Source: Candidatus Thorarchaeota archaeon
GTDB taxonomy: Archaea; Asgardarchaeota; Thorarchaeia; Thorarchaeales; Thorarchaeaceae
Length of the DNA stretch: 64,000 bases
Assembly: GCA_004524445.1 (NCBI GenBank)
Contig: SDNP01000004.1
Coordinates: 39,596-103,595, forward strand
Direction: 5' to 3'
The notes beneath the pieces are model-generated. The model saw only the letters and a list, made by a program, of their open reading frames with translations, made no database searches and had not been told where the DNA came from. This document shows, piece after piece, positions 44,999-54,710 of this stretch. Each line of letters begins with the position of its first letter. The first letter of the stretch is position 1. Made by a program: the position numbers and the translations under genes.

Positions 44999-45694
44999 CT
45001 AGCGAAACTGTAGATCCACTTCAACGCCCCCAGACGCTTCATCAATTATCTCTTCCAAATCCTCCTTCTTGGGTCGCGTTAAATTCGTTGCTTCGCTTTC
45101 CCGAACTCCAGATGAAGGTACATAGTCTTGAACTACATAGCGCCCCTCAAACCCCAGTTCTTCAAGAATATCGATAATGTCTACAATATCTTGAGGACTT
45201 AGTAGATTCCCTGCGTAGGTAGTTCTTGGCCAGAGGTCGACATTCGATTTTAGTAGCAGGTCGATTGATTTCTTCACATTGGGCCAAGGGCTGTGTTTTG
45301 TTCTACAGACTTTTTCATATCTCGTGGGCGAGGCCTTTAGGTCAAGCCAAACTGAATCTAGATATGGGATGCACTCCTCCAGTACCGATGGGACAGATCC
45401 CTGAGAGTTTAGATTGATGTGAAAGTCTCCCTTTTTGCTTAATGCCTTGAGTAAATCAGGTAATTCCTTCTGGATTGTTGGTTCCCCACCAGTTACGCAA
45501 TAGCCGTCTACCAAGTGACCGCTTGCACCAGAGAGCACCTCAGAAACAGACATTTCCATTCCTGAATTAAGAGGAATTATGTTTGCATTTTGACAATACG
45601 GACAATCGAAGTTACAACCAGCAGTAAAGATGACCGTAACAGGAATGCCAGGAACGTCAACAAGACTTACATCAATGATTGAAGCGATTCGCAT
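44999..45694 (-). CDS. Radical SAM protein, NrdG/pyruvate formate-lyase activating-like
   Basis: 231 residues. FTAGCNFDCPYCQNANIIPL has the CxxxCxxC motif for the [4Fe-4S] cluster and SAM. VDGYCVTGGEPTIQKEL is the GGEP motif, and DSVWLDLKASPTRYE the next conserved block. The small size fits anaerobic ribonucleotide reductase activase or related proteins. The partner reductase is not in the window. It lies 125 bases upstream of the proteasome alpha gene on the same strand. Confidence 0.88.
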   Translation of the reverse strand: MRIASIIDVSLVDVPGIPVTVIFTAGCNFDCPYCQNANIIPLNSGMEMSVSEVLSGASGHLVDGYCVTGGEPTIQKELPDLLKALSKKGDFHINLNSQGSVPSVLEECIPYLDSVWLDLKASPTRYEKVCRTKHSPWPNVKKSIDLLLKSNVDLWPRTTYAGNLLSPQDIVDIIDILEELGFEGRYVVQDYVPSSGVRESEATNLTRPKKEDLEEIIDEASGGVEVDLQFR

Positions 45695-45790
45695 CACTTT
45701 CTCATCTTCTAATCACTTTCCATCTCACAACTCAATAAATGTCCATCGATATTGAAATGTGAATACCACAACCCCTCAAAAAAATCATGA

Positions 45791-45824
45791 TAGTATATAT
45801 TATAGGGTAATCATTCGAATGATT
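45791..45824 (+). promoter_or_regulatory. TATA element with adjacent 16 bp palindrome
   Basis: TAGTATATATTATA (45791-45804) looks like a strong archaeal TATA box. The perfect palindrome AATCATTCGAATGATT (45809-45824) begins 5 bases after it, overlapping the expected start-site region. It lies 40 bases before ATG 45864 and may be an operator for a dimeric regulator. Confidence 0.6.
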
Positions 45825-45863
45825 TTTCTAGAATCCTTATTAATTTAAGTTCATTTAGCAATA

Positions 45864-46148
45864 ATGGGACCAGAAATGGCGGAATTAAGCGTAACAAAAG
45901 ACGATATTCTAAGGAGCACTCTTTTTCACATTCAAATCAACCGCTGTGAATACATTGATGACTTTCCAGAAGCGGTTTCGGAAGTATTCAACAAAATGAT
46001 TGATGAGAATGGAATGCCAAGCTACAAGAAACTGAAAAGAAAGCTATACAAAATAGATACCAGCTTCTTCAGTATCAACAAAGGTAAAACAAAGAAGAAG
46101 GACTTCTATGAAGGTTTGTATGAACGAATCGAGAGAAAAACCGAATAG
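45864..46148 (+). CDS. Unknown small basic protein (94 aa)
   Basis: 94 residues, start MGPEMAELSVTKDDILRSTL; ATG 45876 is an alternative. The sequence is helical in the first half (AVSEVFNKMIDENGMPSY) and Lys-rich in the second half (KKLKRKLYKID, INKGKTKKKDF). I recognise no family. Its promoter region carries a palindrome, so it is probably under specific control. It is convergent with the histidine kinase. Confidence 0.65.
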   Translation: MGPEMAELSVTKDDILRSTLFHIQINRCEYIDDFPEAVSEVFNKMIDENGMPSYKKLKRKLYKIDTSFFSINKGKTKKKDFYEGLYERIERKTE

Positions 46149-46153
46149 GATCT

Positions 46154-47605
46154 TTATTCAGCAAGCCTGAGTGTCAGTACAAACTTGGCACCCATGCTGG
46201 GCTGTCCTGGCACACGGTCAAAGATTTCAAGTTTTCCGCCGTATTTTGTGGCCATTTGTGAAACCAAGGTCAGACCCACTCCACCAGCCCGCCTAGACTT
46301 ATCGAATAGGGCTTCTTTTCTACTGTCACTGATTCCAGGGCCATTATCAGCGATGGCTATTTCTACCATATCACCTAATCGCCTTATTTCCACCCAGATT
46401 TTTCGCTCATCTTTGGGATTGTGTCTTGCAGCATTCTCAAGAAGATTCCAGATAAGCTCACCTAGAAGAGCGTCCGCATGAACAATGATCTTATCCTGGA
46501 GCCCAACGACTTTGACCTGCGCACAATGTACGCGGCGGACAACCGACACTTTCTCCTCGACTACTTCTGTGAGATTGACTTTTGCTGTAGGCAAATGCCG
46601 GAGCTGTCCAGCACGTTTCACCTTAGTAATCAGTCGGTTACACCTCTCCACCGCATCCTGGATATCCATACGAGCATCATCAATGTAAGAATCAGGTAGT
46701 TCTTCGTCGAGAAGCCCTGAAGATGTCATAATCACCTGAAGTTGATTTGCTATATCATGAGTAAGCAAATCAAGATAAAATTGAATCGACTCCTCAGCTT
46801 CCTTCTGGGAGGATATATCAGTTACTACTGCAAAGGTGCCAAGAAACTCATTCTCGGGAGAGAAGTACGGCATAGCTGAAACGATTGTTGGAACCACTTT
46901 CCCAGACTTAGTTTCCCATTTCAATTCATAGTGATCAGAAATGCCAGCCTTACGTTCCTCACGTTTGCTCTCGACAAACTTGCTATCTTTTTCTTTAGTG
47001 AATTCAATCCAGCCGTGTCCAATAATCTCCTCAGGATCACGTTCAAGCATGTCACAAAAGGCGTTGTTTGCATAGACGATACGCCCCTTTTCATCATCAA
47101 TTGACAGCCCGTCATTCATTGTTTCAACGAGTGTGCGATATTTTTCTTCACTCTGCTCGAGAGCCTTCCTATCTGTAACCTGTTGTGTTATATCCAAAAT
47201 ATGTAAGACAGTCTTCTTCCCTTGGGAATCTGTTGGAGCAACTGATGCTATGAGGTCAAGAGTTGCTTTGTCCCCACCTAACCGGGTGACTTCTATGCGA
47301 TATGCACCGGGACCAATATCCCCTTTTTGACGTCTTGAAAACTTTTCCGAAACTCTTGAAGCCACATCACTTGCAAGAAACTCTCGAAAATCATGCCCAA
47401 TATATCCTTCAGCAGGTCTCCCGAGAACATTCAGTGCGACTTCATTGACATAATCTATCTTATAATCTTCATTTACAATCATGATTGCCTCGTGGCTATG
47501 TTTCATGAGATGTTCGAGTATGGGTTGTGTAATCCTCACTTTGCCTAACTGCATAGTTGTGTCACTTGAAGATGTGCCGTCCGTTTTCTGGTCTCTCGAA
47601 TTCAT
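46154..47605 (-). CDS. PAS-PAS sensor histidine kinase
   Basis: 483 residues, no membrane segment. Two PAS domains lie near 28-140 (HEAIMIVNEDYKIDYVNEVA) and 150-270 (MNDGLSIDDEKGRIVYANNAF). The phosphorylation helix is YLDLLTHDIANQLQ near 283. The kinase domain has WNLLENAARHNP (N box), IADNGPGIS (G1) and GGVGLTLVSQ (G2). It is a soluble intracellular sensor, of the kind common in methanogens and Asgard archaea. No response regulator gene is nearby. It may signal to a distant partner. Confidence 0.92.
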   Translation of the reverse strand: MNSRDQKTDGTSSSDTTMQLGKVRITQPILEHLMKHSHEAIMIVNEDYKIDYVNEVALNVLGRPAEGYIGHDFREFLASDVASRVSEKFSRRQKGDIGPGAYRIEVTRLGGDKATLDLIASVAPTDSQGKKTVLHILDITQQVTDRKALEQSEEKYRTLVETMNDGLSIDDEKGRIVYANNAFCDMLERDPEEIIGHGWIEFTKEKDSKFVESKREERKAGISDHYELKWETKSGKVVPTIVSAMPYFSPENEFLGTFAVVTDISSQKEAEESIQFYLDLLTHDIANQLQVIMTSSGLLDEELPDSYIDDARMDIQDAVERCNRLITKVKRAGQLRHLPTAKVNLTEVVEEKVSVVRRVHCAQVKVVGLQDKIIVHADALLGELIWNLLENAARHNPKDERKIWVEIRRLGDMVEIAIADNGPGISDSRKEALFDKSRRAGGVGLTLVSQMATKYGGKLEIFDRVPGQPSMGAKFVLTLRLAE

Positions 47606-47754
47606 TCATTCTATCTCCGACGATGATGACCAGGACTGTGAAATTCCCGTCCTAACCTGCAACAGCCGCTGAGAGCCGATTTGCTCAACAATCACGGGGA
47701 TATACGACAGATATTTACCAATGTCATATGCTATATAAATTTCGTAGCTGCTAT

Positions 47755-49197
47755 TTATGAGGTTTTGTCATATCTCGCCCAAGCAGATGATGGCGGCTTC
47801 TGTTTCCCATAACCAACGATATCATCCATTTTCACAATCAAAGAATTCATCCAAGGCATGTTTTCTACGATCCAAAGGATTAGCCTGTGCAGTAAGCCGT
47901 CTTCTTTGTTATAAGGACAGGAACGTAGACAATTAGAACACTCTGAGCCGTTTTCAATCCAGAAACCATAGCAGGTTTCGGGGTTGATATACCATTTCTT
48001 TACTCCAGGATTGTTTGATTTGGTCTCTCCTGTTATGGTCCTTTCAGGTCCAAAGGGGATGGACTGTGACGGGCAATGTTCAGCACATTTCTCACATACT
48101 TCACAGAATCTTATAACAGATTCTGCAAATTTGGTGTCGGGCTGATCCGGCTCCAAGGGCATATCGGTGAAAACCTTTGCCAGTCTAACCCTTGGCCCGT
48201 ACTTCTTTGTTATCAGGAGACCATGCCGGCCATAACCCCCAAGACCCGCATCGATAGCTAACGGCACGCTCAAGCCAACATCATTGCCGCAGGATACCGC
48301 TGAGTATCCGAGTCTTCGAATGAAGGCTGCAAGTTCAATTTCAAGAAAAGCCATCTGTGAGTAGCCTAGGGCTGTTGCCGCAGAACTAGTAAAGGATGGG
48401 GACGTTGCAATGGATTCATAGTCCATCTCGATAGCCATGACAATTGCACGATTAAATCCCTCAGGTATATCATACTGATTTCCCTTTCGATCTTCTGAAT
48501 ATAGCCATCTTCTATCAAGCTGGGCAATGCCGACAAGGTCTGCACCTATGAATCTGGCAGCACGCTTTATGGCAAGAGCTAGTTCAGCTGGTGCGGCTTG
48601 TATTGTTCGATTTCTTTTGGGTCTTGTAATTTCCTCTTGGGGAACACCAGTGACAAGTGTTCTTGCATCGTATAGGTGCCAGTTGGCAACAGCTAATTCA
48701 TGTTCGAACCGCCCGTAGCCTTCAATATTGCTTTCAATCATGGCCTCCGCACCATGCCACTCGTCCTTTCCATAGTGCTCAAAACTTGAGTCATTTCGGA
48801 CTCTTGCAAAAATCATATTAGATTCAGAAAAACGGGAATAATCCTCCGAAATCTCATAGGGTTTATTCTGAGGTGTTGAAGCCCTCAAACGCGTCTTCTG
48901 ATGCTTTTTTCGGTTGTGGAGGTGAATGTTCGTTATAGCACCATAAGGGCAGGAACGGATGCAGCTCAGGCACTCAGTGCATTTGGCTTCATCAATAACA
49001 GGATACCCTTTGGAAACGGAGAATGAAAGAGGGGCGTCTTCGCCGTGAATGCTTCTACATGCATCTACACATTCTCTATTACAGGTACCATTCTTGCATA
49101 GGGGAACCAAGACTTCCATGCTAACACCCGGTCTGGGCATCATGAGAGTATCGACAATTAACTCCTTCTCTTGAGCAGTGAATCCAACTGTAAGCAC
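47755..49197 (-). CDS. Reductive-dehalogenase-like protein with N-terminal ferredoxin
   Basis: 480 residues from GTG 49197. The N-terminus has ferredoxin cysteines (CTECLSCIRSCPYG near 74) and a further Cys cluster (CKNGTCNRECVDAC near 34). The middle and C-terminus match the corrinoid RdhA family: AAFIRRLGYSAVSCGNDVGL, GLGGYGRHGLLITKKYGPR, then CEVCEKCAEHCPS and CSNCLRSCPYNK, two further [4Fe-4S] motifs. There is no Tat signal, so it is cytoplasmic, unlike most respiratory RdhA. The substrate is unknown. It lies just after the HDAC-family gene. Confidence 0.88.
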   Translation of the reverse strand: MLTVGFTAQEKELIVDTLMMPRPGVSMEVLVPLCKNGTCNRECVDACRSIHGEDAPLSFSVSKGYPVIDEAKCTECLSCIRSCPYGAITNIHLHNRKKHQKTRLRASTPQNKPYEISEDYSRFSESNMIFARVRNDSSFEHYGKDEWHGAEAMIESNIEGYGRFEHELAVANWHLYDARTLVTGVPQEEITRPKRNRTIQAAPAELALAIKRAARFIGADLVGIAQLDRRWLYSEDRKGNQYDIPEGFNRAIVMAIEMDYESIATSPSFTSSAATALGYSQMAFLEIELAAFIRRLGYSAVSCGNDVGLSVPLAIDAGLGGYGRHGLLITKKYGPRVRLAKVFTDMPLEPDQPDTKFAESVIRFCEVCEKCAEHCPSQSIPFGPERTITGETKSNNPGVKKWYINPETCYGFWIENGSECSNCLRSCPYNKEDGLLHRLILWIVENMPWMNSLIVKMDDIVGYGKQKPPSSAWARYDKTS

Positions 49198-49209
49198 AGG
49201 ATCGTGAAA

Positions 49210-50298
49210 TCAATCGTAATCCAATGATAGCTCGGGAAATACGCAATCTTTGACTCTTTTTACGTTCTCTCTAGTAATGTCCCAAATTTCTTCATCATCA
49301 CGAAAAGGAGGTTCTTCATCAGGAATTTCCATGTGAAGTCCGGATAATAATGAAATAATTAGTTTGGCTCCTGTTTTGAAGACTTCAGGATTATATCCGC
49401 CACCAGAAACAACTCCCAAACAGCCATTGCAGTTCCGATGTGAGAATTCATGAAACCATTCTGCGACATAATGGATAGTCTTGAATGTGAGGTTCAGGTG
49501 AGCCAAAGGGTCTCGATAGTGTGCATCGAAACTGGGAAGAAGTAGTATGAAATCCGGCTTGAAGAAGTGGACTAGCGGCGGGACCAATTCATCAAAAGCG
49601 TAGCGGTACACATCGTCACCGGCATCCATTGGAAAATGCATATTGACGTTATAGCCTCTACCAGAATCTGACCCGATATCCTCAACAAAACCATCATGAG
49701 GGTACATCCACTCGGGATCTTCGTGAAATGAAATGGTCATGACTGCAGAATCATTGTAGAAATAATCTTGAGTTCCATTTCCGTGATGCACATCGAAATC
49801 TGCAATTAAAACCCGTTCGTAGCCTAGTTCCTTTAAAAGAATGACTGCCATGGCGATGTCATTGAAGATACAGAAGCCGCCTCCATGGTCGTAAAAAGCA
49901 TGATGAAAGCCTCCGGTAGGCGAATAGAAGTGATCAATTCGGCGATTGTGCATAGCTCGAATTCCCGAGATAATAGTTCCAGAGGCTAGGAGGGAATTTT
50001 CGAGGATGCCAACAAATCCAGGTGTGTCAATGTCTATATCCCCTTTGCCAGTCGTCGAGATCTCCGTGACTTTCTGAATGTAGTCTTTAGAATGTGCCTT
50101 TCTCAGCAGTTCATCCGATACAGGTTCAGGGTTAATGATCTCGATAGGGGAGGTATCAAGAATGCCAGATTCAAGCAAGAAGTCGTGTACCATCTGGAAA
50201 CGTCCCACTCGTACTGGATGACGGGCTCCAAAATCGAACGTTTCGAGTTTTGGGTCCCACATGAATCCAACTGAGCAATGGGAGGGATCATCATTCAT
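49210..50298 (-). CDS. Histone deacetylase/AcuC-family hydrolase
   Basis: 362 residues. The deacetylase fold is clear from GGFHHAFYDHGGGFCIFND (His pair and substrate region, near 130), IADFDVHHGNGTQDYFYND (zinc Asp and His, near 165) and PSFDAHYRDPL (zinc Asp, near 260). C-terminal SGGGYNP carries the conserved Gly-Gly. Such enzymes remove acetyl groups from lysines or from polyamines and other small amines. An arginine decarboxylase gene is at 56183, so a polyamine substrate is thinkable but unsupported. Followed by the dehalogenase-like gene at 12 bases. Confidence 0.93.
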   Translation of the reverse strand: MNDDPSHCSVGFMWDPKLETFDFGARHPVRVGRFQMVHDFLLESGILDTSPIEIINPEPVSDELLRKAHSKDYIQKVTEISTTGKGDIDIDTPGFVGILENSLLASGTIISGIRAMHNRRIDHFYSPTGGFHHAFYDHGGGFCIFNDIAMAVILLKELGYERVLIADFDVHHGNGTQDYFYNDSAVMTISFHEDPEWMYPHDGFVEDIGSDSGRGYNVNMHFPMDAGDDVYRYAFDELVPPLVHFFKPDFILLLPSFDAHYRDPLAHLNLTFKTIHYVAEWFHEFSHRNCNGCLGVVSGGGYNPEVFKTGAKLIISLLSGLHMEIPDEEPPFRDDEEIWDITRENVKRVKDCVFPELSLDYD

Positions 50299-50319
50299 TG
50301 AGCCAGCGCAGTATTGAAA

Positions 50320-50359
50320 ACTTATATGGGTACCGCGCGTAAGAATCGCGGTGCGCGGT
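50320..50359 (+). promoter_or_regulatory. TATA-like element and GC-rich inverted repeat before propeller gene
   Basis: TTATATG (near 50322-50328) is followed by ACCGCGC (50332-50338) and GCGCGGT (50353-50359), a 7 bp inverted repeat over 14 bases. The repeat ends 3 bases before the TTG start at 50363 and overlaps the expected start site. It may be an operator or a leader hairpin between the divergent HDAC and propeller genes. Confidence 0.5.
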
Positions 50360-50362
50360 TAG

Positions 50363-51808
50363 TTGAGGCTTCGAGAGATAGCGAAGGTGCCGATTTCTTC
50401 TGATGCTTACAGCCTCTATGTAAGGCAAAGGACTCAGGCAAATCCCCAGGTCTTTTCACTGGACTATGGAGATCAATTGAAGGTGTATGATACTTCAGGG
50501 TCCCTACAATCATCGAGAAACTGGAGCAGCAAGGTTCGATGTATTGCAGTGGGAGATGTTGAGGGGGAGGGACATGATGCGCTTGTGGGAGGGGTAGGAA
50601 AGCGAATATTAGTTATAGACCATCAAGGTAGTCTATTGTGGAAGATTGACCTTGAGAGTAACGTCATTGCCTGTGACGCAAGAGATGTTGATGGCGATGA
50701 TGCAGCAGAGGTTGCAGTTGCTCTTCGGAACAAACGTGTCATACTCTGGAATGATGACAAGGTCGCCCTTTTCACTCGTAAAATGGATTTTCCTATAGCT
50801 GATGTTTGGCTTGAGGACATGACGGATGATTCCGAACTCGAGCTAATTGTTGCAGACAGGCGGGGAAATGTTGTCATTCTTACATCAACAGGCTATGAAT
50901 TGATGAGGCTTGAACTCGGAGAGGCAATCACGGTCTTTGCGGTCATCAGGTTTGGGAAGAAAAAGCTGTTTGTAACGGGAAATCACTCAAAGCTTCTGAA
51001 GATTTGGGATATCAAAGGAAGAAGAATCAATGAATTGAAACTAAGTGGTGAGCCTTCAGCCATATCGGCAGGAGTTCCAGCTGAAAAAACCGACCTAGCG
51101 TATATTGTTGTCAGCACAGAGGATAACCGGCTTGGTTTCTGGGAAATCCGTGATAAGACAAGAGTTTCCGATTCAGAGAAGACAACCCTCCAAGAGATTG
51201 AAGCAACCAAGACGATTCTATACCGAAGAGCCATAAGATGTGGAAATTGCGGAGCTCCAACCTCTCCCGAGTCGTCCCGATGCGAATCATGTGGTGCAAT
51301 ACTCGAGGTTCTTGACGAATATGCACTTCAGGAGTACATAAGTGAGGCATTGGATTCCATTACCTCGAAGCATGAGAAGATTAAGCTCAAAGAACTAGAC
51401 AGGATACTTAGACGAACTCTGCCGAAACCAGCATCATATAACCTTAGGCGAAGTCTTCAGACAATGATTGAAAAGCGAATCGTAGAAGGTCATATCGATG
51501 GCAATGTTTTCGTGCGGACGCGCCCCTGGAAGATTAAGAGCTCAAACAGACCGAGGAGAGATGAGATTCGAAGACTCCCAGAAGTCATTTTCTCATTGCT
51601 CAAGAAGGAGAAGAGTTTCGAGATCCAACTTGTCGAGAAGAAGACAGGCATTGACAGATCTGTCTTGAGAAAATCACTTCTAATCCTTCTAGGCGATGAG
51701 GAAATAGAAGGCAGAATGAGTGACAATGAATTTATTCTTGAAGAAAGTCAAGAGATAGAAAGCTTTGTCAGCAAGTTACTAGAAGAGATTGAATCTATTT
51801 CAAAATAA
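50363..51808 (+). CDS. Beta-propeller, zinc-ribbon and winged-helix protein
   Basis: 481 residues from TTG 50363. Residues 20-285 form repeated blades with DxDGD-type loops (VGDVEGEGHDALVGG, DARDVDGDDAAEVAVA), like FG-GAP/WD-type propellers. A zinc ribbon, CGNCGAPTSPESSRCESCG, is near 293. After it come two winged-helix-like domains (LKELDRILRRTLP; FEIQLVEKKTGIDRSVLRK). No membrane segment was found. It may link a sensing propeller to a DNA-binding or protein-binding output. It is followed 42 bases later by the Cache-TPR-VWA receptor gene on the same strand. Confidence 0.8.
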   Translation: MRLREIAKVPISSDAYSLYVRQRTQANPQVFSLDYGDQLKVYDTSGSLQSSRNWSSKVRCIAVGDVEGEGHDALVGGVGKRILVIDHQGSLLWKIDLESNVIACDARDVDGDDAAEVAVALRNKRVILWNDDKVALFTRKMDFPIADVWLEDMTDDSELELIVADRRGNVVILTSTGYELMRLELGEAITVFAVIRFGKKKLFVTGNHSKLLKIWDIKGRRINELKLSGEPSAISAGVPAEKTDLAYIVVSTEDNRLGFWEIRDKTRVSDSEKTTLQEIEATKTILYRRAIRCGNCGAPTSPESSRCESCGAILEVLDEYALQEYISEALDSITSKHEKIKLKELDRILRRTLPKPASYNLRRSLQTMIEKRIVEGHIDGNVFVRTRPWKIKSSNRPRRDEIRRLPEVIFSLLKKEKSFEIQLVEKKTGIDRSVLRKSLLILLGDEEIEGRMSDNEFILEESQEIESFVSKLLEEIESISK

Positions 51809-51849
51809 TAATGAAGAATCGTGGTAAGCCCATTGGAGGAATATAGAAG

Positions 51850-54696
51850 ATGAAAATTAGTAAGCGTATAATAATCGCATTCGTGACTGTGTCATTAATT
51901 CCGATTTTGGTGATGTCAGCATTATCAGCGGTCACGATATACAATGTTTCGACTGAGAATGCAAATGATGCGGCAGCAGCTTTAGAGAATGAAGAAACCG
52001 AGAATCTAAGGCGTCTTGCCGGTGATACAGCCCTGTTTATTGACGAACGCATGCAGCACTATTTGGATGGTGTCTATATGATGGAAGAGTATTCTGAGGC
52101 CCTCTTCAACAAGGAAATCAATGCAACTCCGACATATTCGTATTATTGGGACCCAGACATTGAGGAGGCAAGGGGCCATCCTATTCCGGGAATAGACCCG
52201 GATTATGAGGAGGATTACGACTCGTATGATATCTCCTTTGACGTGAGCTGCTATTACATGCCCAGACCATATTACCCAACTCCTGGAGACCCATTCACAC
52301 TTGACGAAGATACTGAATATTATCTGAATGTTTCAAGCAATATGGATAATATCTATCGAGCGCTACATGAAATGAGTCCCGATTATATCTGGCTCTACAT
52401 GTATTTTGACCAGGCCGTTGCCCCTGGCCATCTCTTCAGAAACTATCCATATGATAATCTGGAGTATTTCCTTGGCGATGTGCCCGCTGAAGATTATGAC
52501 CCACAAGTTGAAGAATGGTACACAAACGCTGCATCAGTGGGAGTTAATGATGACAGTGTGGCTATCACAAGCCCCTATGGGGACCCATCCACAGGGCTCG
52601 TCATATCGATGGGACGGCCTGTCTATGTGAATGAGACCGATTACATCGGAGTGGTATCAGCGGATGTCACACTAGATACGGTTCTTGCCAATGTGCTGAA
52701 TATTAGAGTCCTCGATAGCGGATATGCGTACCTTTTGGAATCGGATGGTGCTGTGCTTGCTCATCCCGAATTCACCACGGAAGGTCAAACTATCTATGAT
52801 CTAGAATTCGAAGACAGTACAAGTAGTGAGGCGCAAGCGTTTAGTGATATCCTGACAGATGCCCTTGCCAGTGAGTCAGGTCAAGACACATTCACGAAGG
52901 ATGGAGAGGAGTGGCTTATCACTTACAAGGAAGTTCCTAACACAGATTTTCTCCTCGCGGTTGTAGTTCCGGTATCAGAAGCCATTCAGCCCGCAGCCAA
53001 TATCCTCTCGCAAGTATTGGCTAATACGACCTTCTTGACCATCGTCCTAGGCGGTATTCTCGCAGGTGTAGCAGTGCTAGTTGGCGCAGTTGCTTACCGT
53101 AGAGGCAAAGCGGTTGTTGAACCTATCAAGGAAATGACTCGACTTGTGGAAAAGATGTCCAAGCAGGACTTCACGCGAAGCGTGTCCACGAGTGGAGCTA
53201 TGTATGAAGAGATAGGTACAACGGTTGACGCCCTACTTAGTTTCCAGGAGGCTTGTAGGTTTGGTAACCAGGCATTCATCAGGGGGGACCTGAACCGTGC
53301 AATGTCCAACTATCAGAACCTCCTTGAGATTAGCAGACGTCTGAATATCAAAGCCGGCGAGCAAACAATGCTCCTAAACATTGGCAATGTCTTTCGACAA
53401 CGGGGAGACACGGGTAACGCACTCGATTATTATGAGAGAGCCCTTGCATTAGCTAAAGAGCTTCTCTTCCAAGCAAAAGAGGGTGATGCCGATGAAACAG
53501 ATGCCATGGTACGAGTTGCGTCTGCTTATCACAACATGGCACTAGTAAGGATGGACAGGCAAGAATATGATGAAGCAATCACGTTGCTTGAAGACGCAAG
53601 AGCGATTGATGAAACTCTTGGCAACCAAAGAGGACTGGCAAAACGAGCAGATGCCATGGGTCTTGTACTTATGAGAGAAGGCAGAGAAAGCCAAGCAGAA
53701 TCCAAGTTCAAAGAAGCGCAGACTGTTGCTGAGAAGGAAGGGTATGACCGGACTCTAGCCTACATCCACTATCATCTTGGTGAATTGTTCGCACAGAGAG
53801 AAAATTGGAATTCGGCAAAATCTGAGTATCAAACCGCCATTAATCTTGGTGAACATACAGAGGAATACTGGCTGGTTGTATATGCAATGCAAGAATTGGC
53901 CGATACGCTTGACCATCTTGATGAACCCACACATGACCTCCGTCGAAGAGCAGAGAAGCTGAGAAGGTCAATACTATTCAAGAAAAGCGTCATCTTTGTA
54001 ATTGACTACTCAGGTAGTATGAGGGCTCAAGATAGAATAAGAGCTGCAGTTGACGGTGCAAAGGAGATTTTGAACAGCCAAGTGAATCCCCAAGACCGTG
54101 TAAGTATTATTGTGTTCAACAATACGTACAGGCAAATTCTACCTCTGACGAGAAGGGGGGAACATGACGACCCGAGAGATAGCAAAATAGTAAGAGCGCT
54201 TGAATCACTCAGACATCCTAATTATGCCACAGCATTTTACGATGCTCTAGGCAAGGCATTGGAGGATCTCGACAAGATAGAGTCCAGTGAGCATCGATGG
54301 ATTATAGCACTTACTGATGGGCAGGATAACAGTTCAGAGAAGTACTCGTTGGATGCCTTAGAGGGAATAGATACAGAGGAGGAGCGGTACAAGGAGGGTA
54401 GACCTCTGACTATTGAGGGCTACATCCGTGACAATCATCTTGATGTCTTCTTGATCATCATTGGAGTTGGTGAGGAGCTTAGAGAGCCTATAGAAGCAAA
54501 TATCCGATCTCCAGATACGGGAAGACGGATGACATTCGAAGAGCTTCTCGAATCGGTTTGTGAGTCTATCCCGCAGGGCCAGTACTTCTCCGTGGTTGAT
54601 ACAAAGGATGTACATCTGGACATTCAACAGGCATTTCAGGAGGTAGGCGTAATGATGGCGCAGCTGGAAATGGGAGGAATGACGGACGACTACTAG
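51850..54696 (+). CDS. Cache receptor with TPR and VWA output domains
   Basis: 948 residues. Membrane segment 1 spans about 7-29 and an extracellular Cache domain 30-390 (PDYIWLYMYFDQAV, ADVTLDTVLANVLNIRVLDSG). Membrane segment 2 is about 394-416, with a HAMP-like linker to about 475. TPR-type helical repeats run from 480 to 690 (DTGNALDYYERALALAKEL). The VWA domain from about 713 has the MIDAS motif DYSGSM at 719-724 and a Thr loop. A receptor with TPR plus VWA inside the cell, in place of a kinase, is an unusual layout. Partner proteins may bind through the VWA metal site. Confidence 0.87.
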   Translation: MKISKRIIIAFVTVSLIPILVMSALSAVTIYNVSTENANDAAAALENEETENLRRLAGDTALFIDERMQHYLDGVYMMEEYSEALFNKEINATPTYSYYWDPDIEEARGHPIPGIDPDYEEDYDSYDISFDVSCYYMPRPYYPTPGDPFTLDEDTEYYLNVSSNMDNIYRALHEMSPDYIWLYMYFDQAVAPGHLFRNYPYDNLEYFLGDVPAEDYDPQVEEWYTNAASVGVNDDSVAITSPYGDPSTGLVISMGRPVYVNETDYIGVVSADVTLDTVLANVLNIRVLDSGYAYLLESDGAVLAHPEFTTEGQTIYDLEFEDSTSSEAQAFSDILTDALASESGQDTFTKDGEEWLITYKEVPNTDFLLAVVVPVSEAIQPAANILSQVLANTTFLTIVLGGILAGVAVLVGAVAYRRGKAVVEPIKEMTRLVEKMSKQDFTRSVSTSGAMYEEIGTTVDALLSFQEACRFGNQAFIRGDLNRAMSNYQNLLEISRRLNIKAGEQTMLLNIGNVFRQRGDTGNALDYYERALALAKELLFQAKEGDADETDAMVRVASAYHNMALVRMDRQEYDEAITLLEDARAIDETLGNQRGLAKRADAMGLVLMREGRESQAESKFKEAQTVAEKEGYDRTLAYIHYHLGELFAQRENWNSAKSEYQTAINLGEHTEEYWLVVYAMQELADTLDHLDEPTHDLRRRAEKLRRSILFKKSVIFVIDYSGSMRAQDRIRAAVDGAKEILNSQVNPQDRVSIIVFNNTYRQILPLTRRGEHDDPRDSKIVRALESLRHPNYATAFYDALGKALEDLDKIESSEHRWIIALTDGQDNSSEKYSLDALEGIDTEEERYKEGRPLTIEGYIRDNHLDVFLIIIGVGEELREPIEANIRSPDTGRRMTFEELLESVCESIPQGQYFSVVDTKDVHLDIQQAFQEVGVMMAQLEMGGMTDDY

Positions 54697-54710
54697 GAGG
54701 TGCAAGAAGA

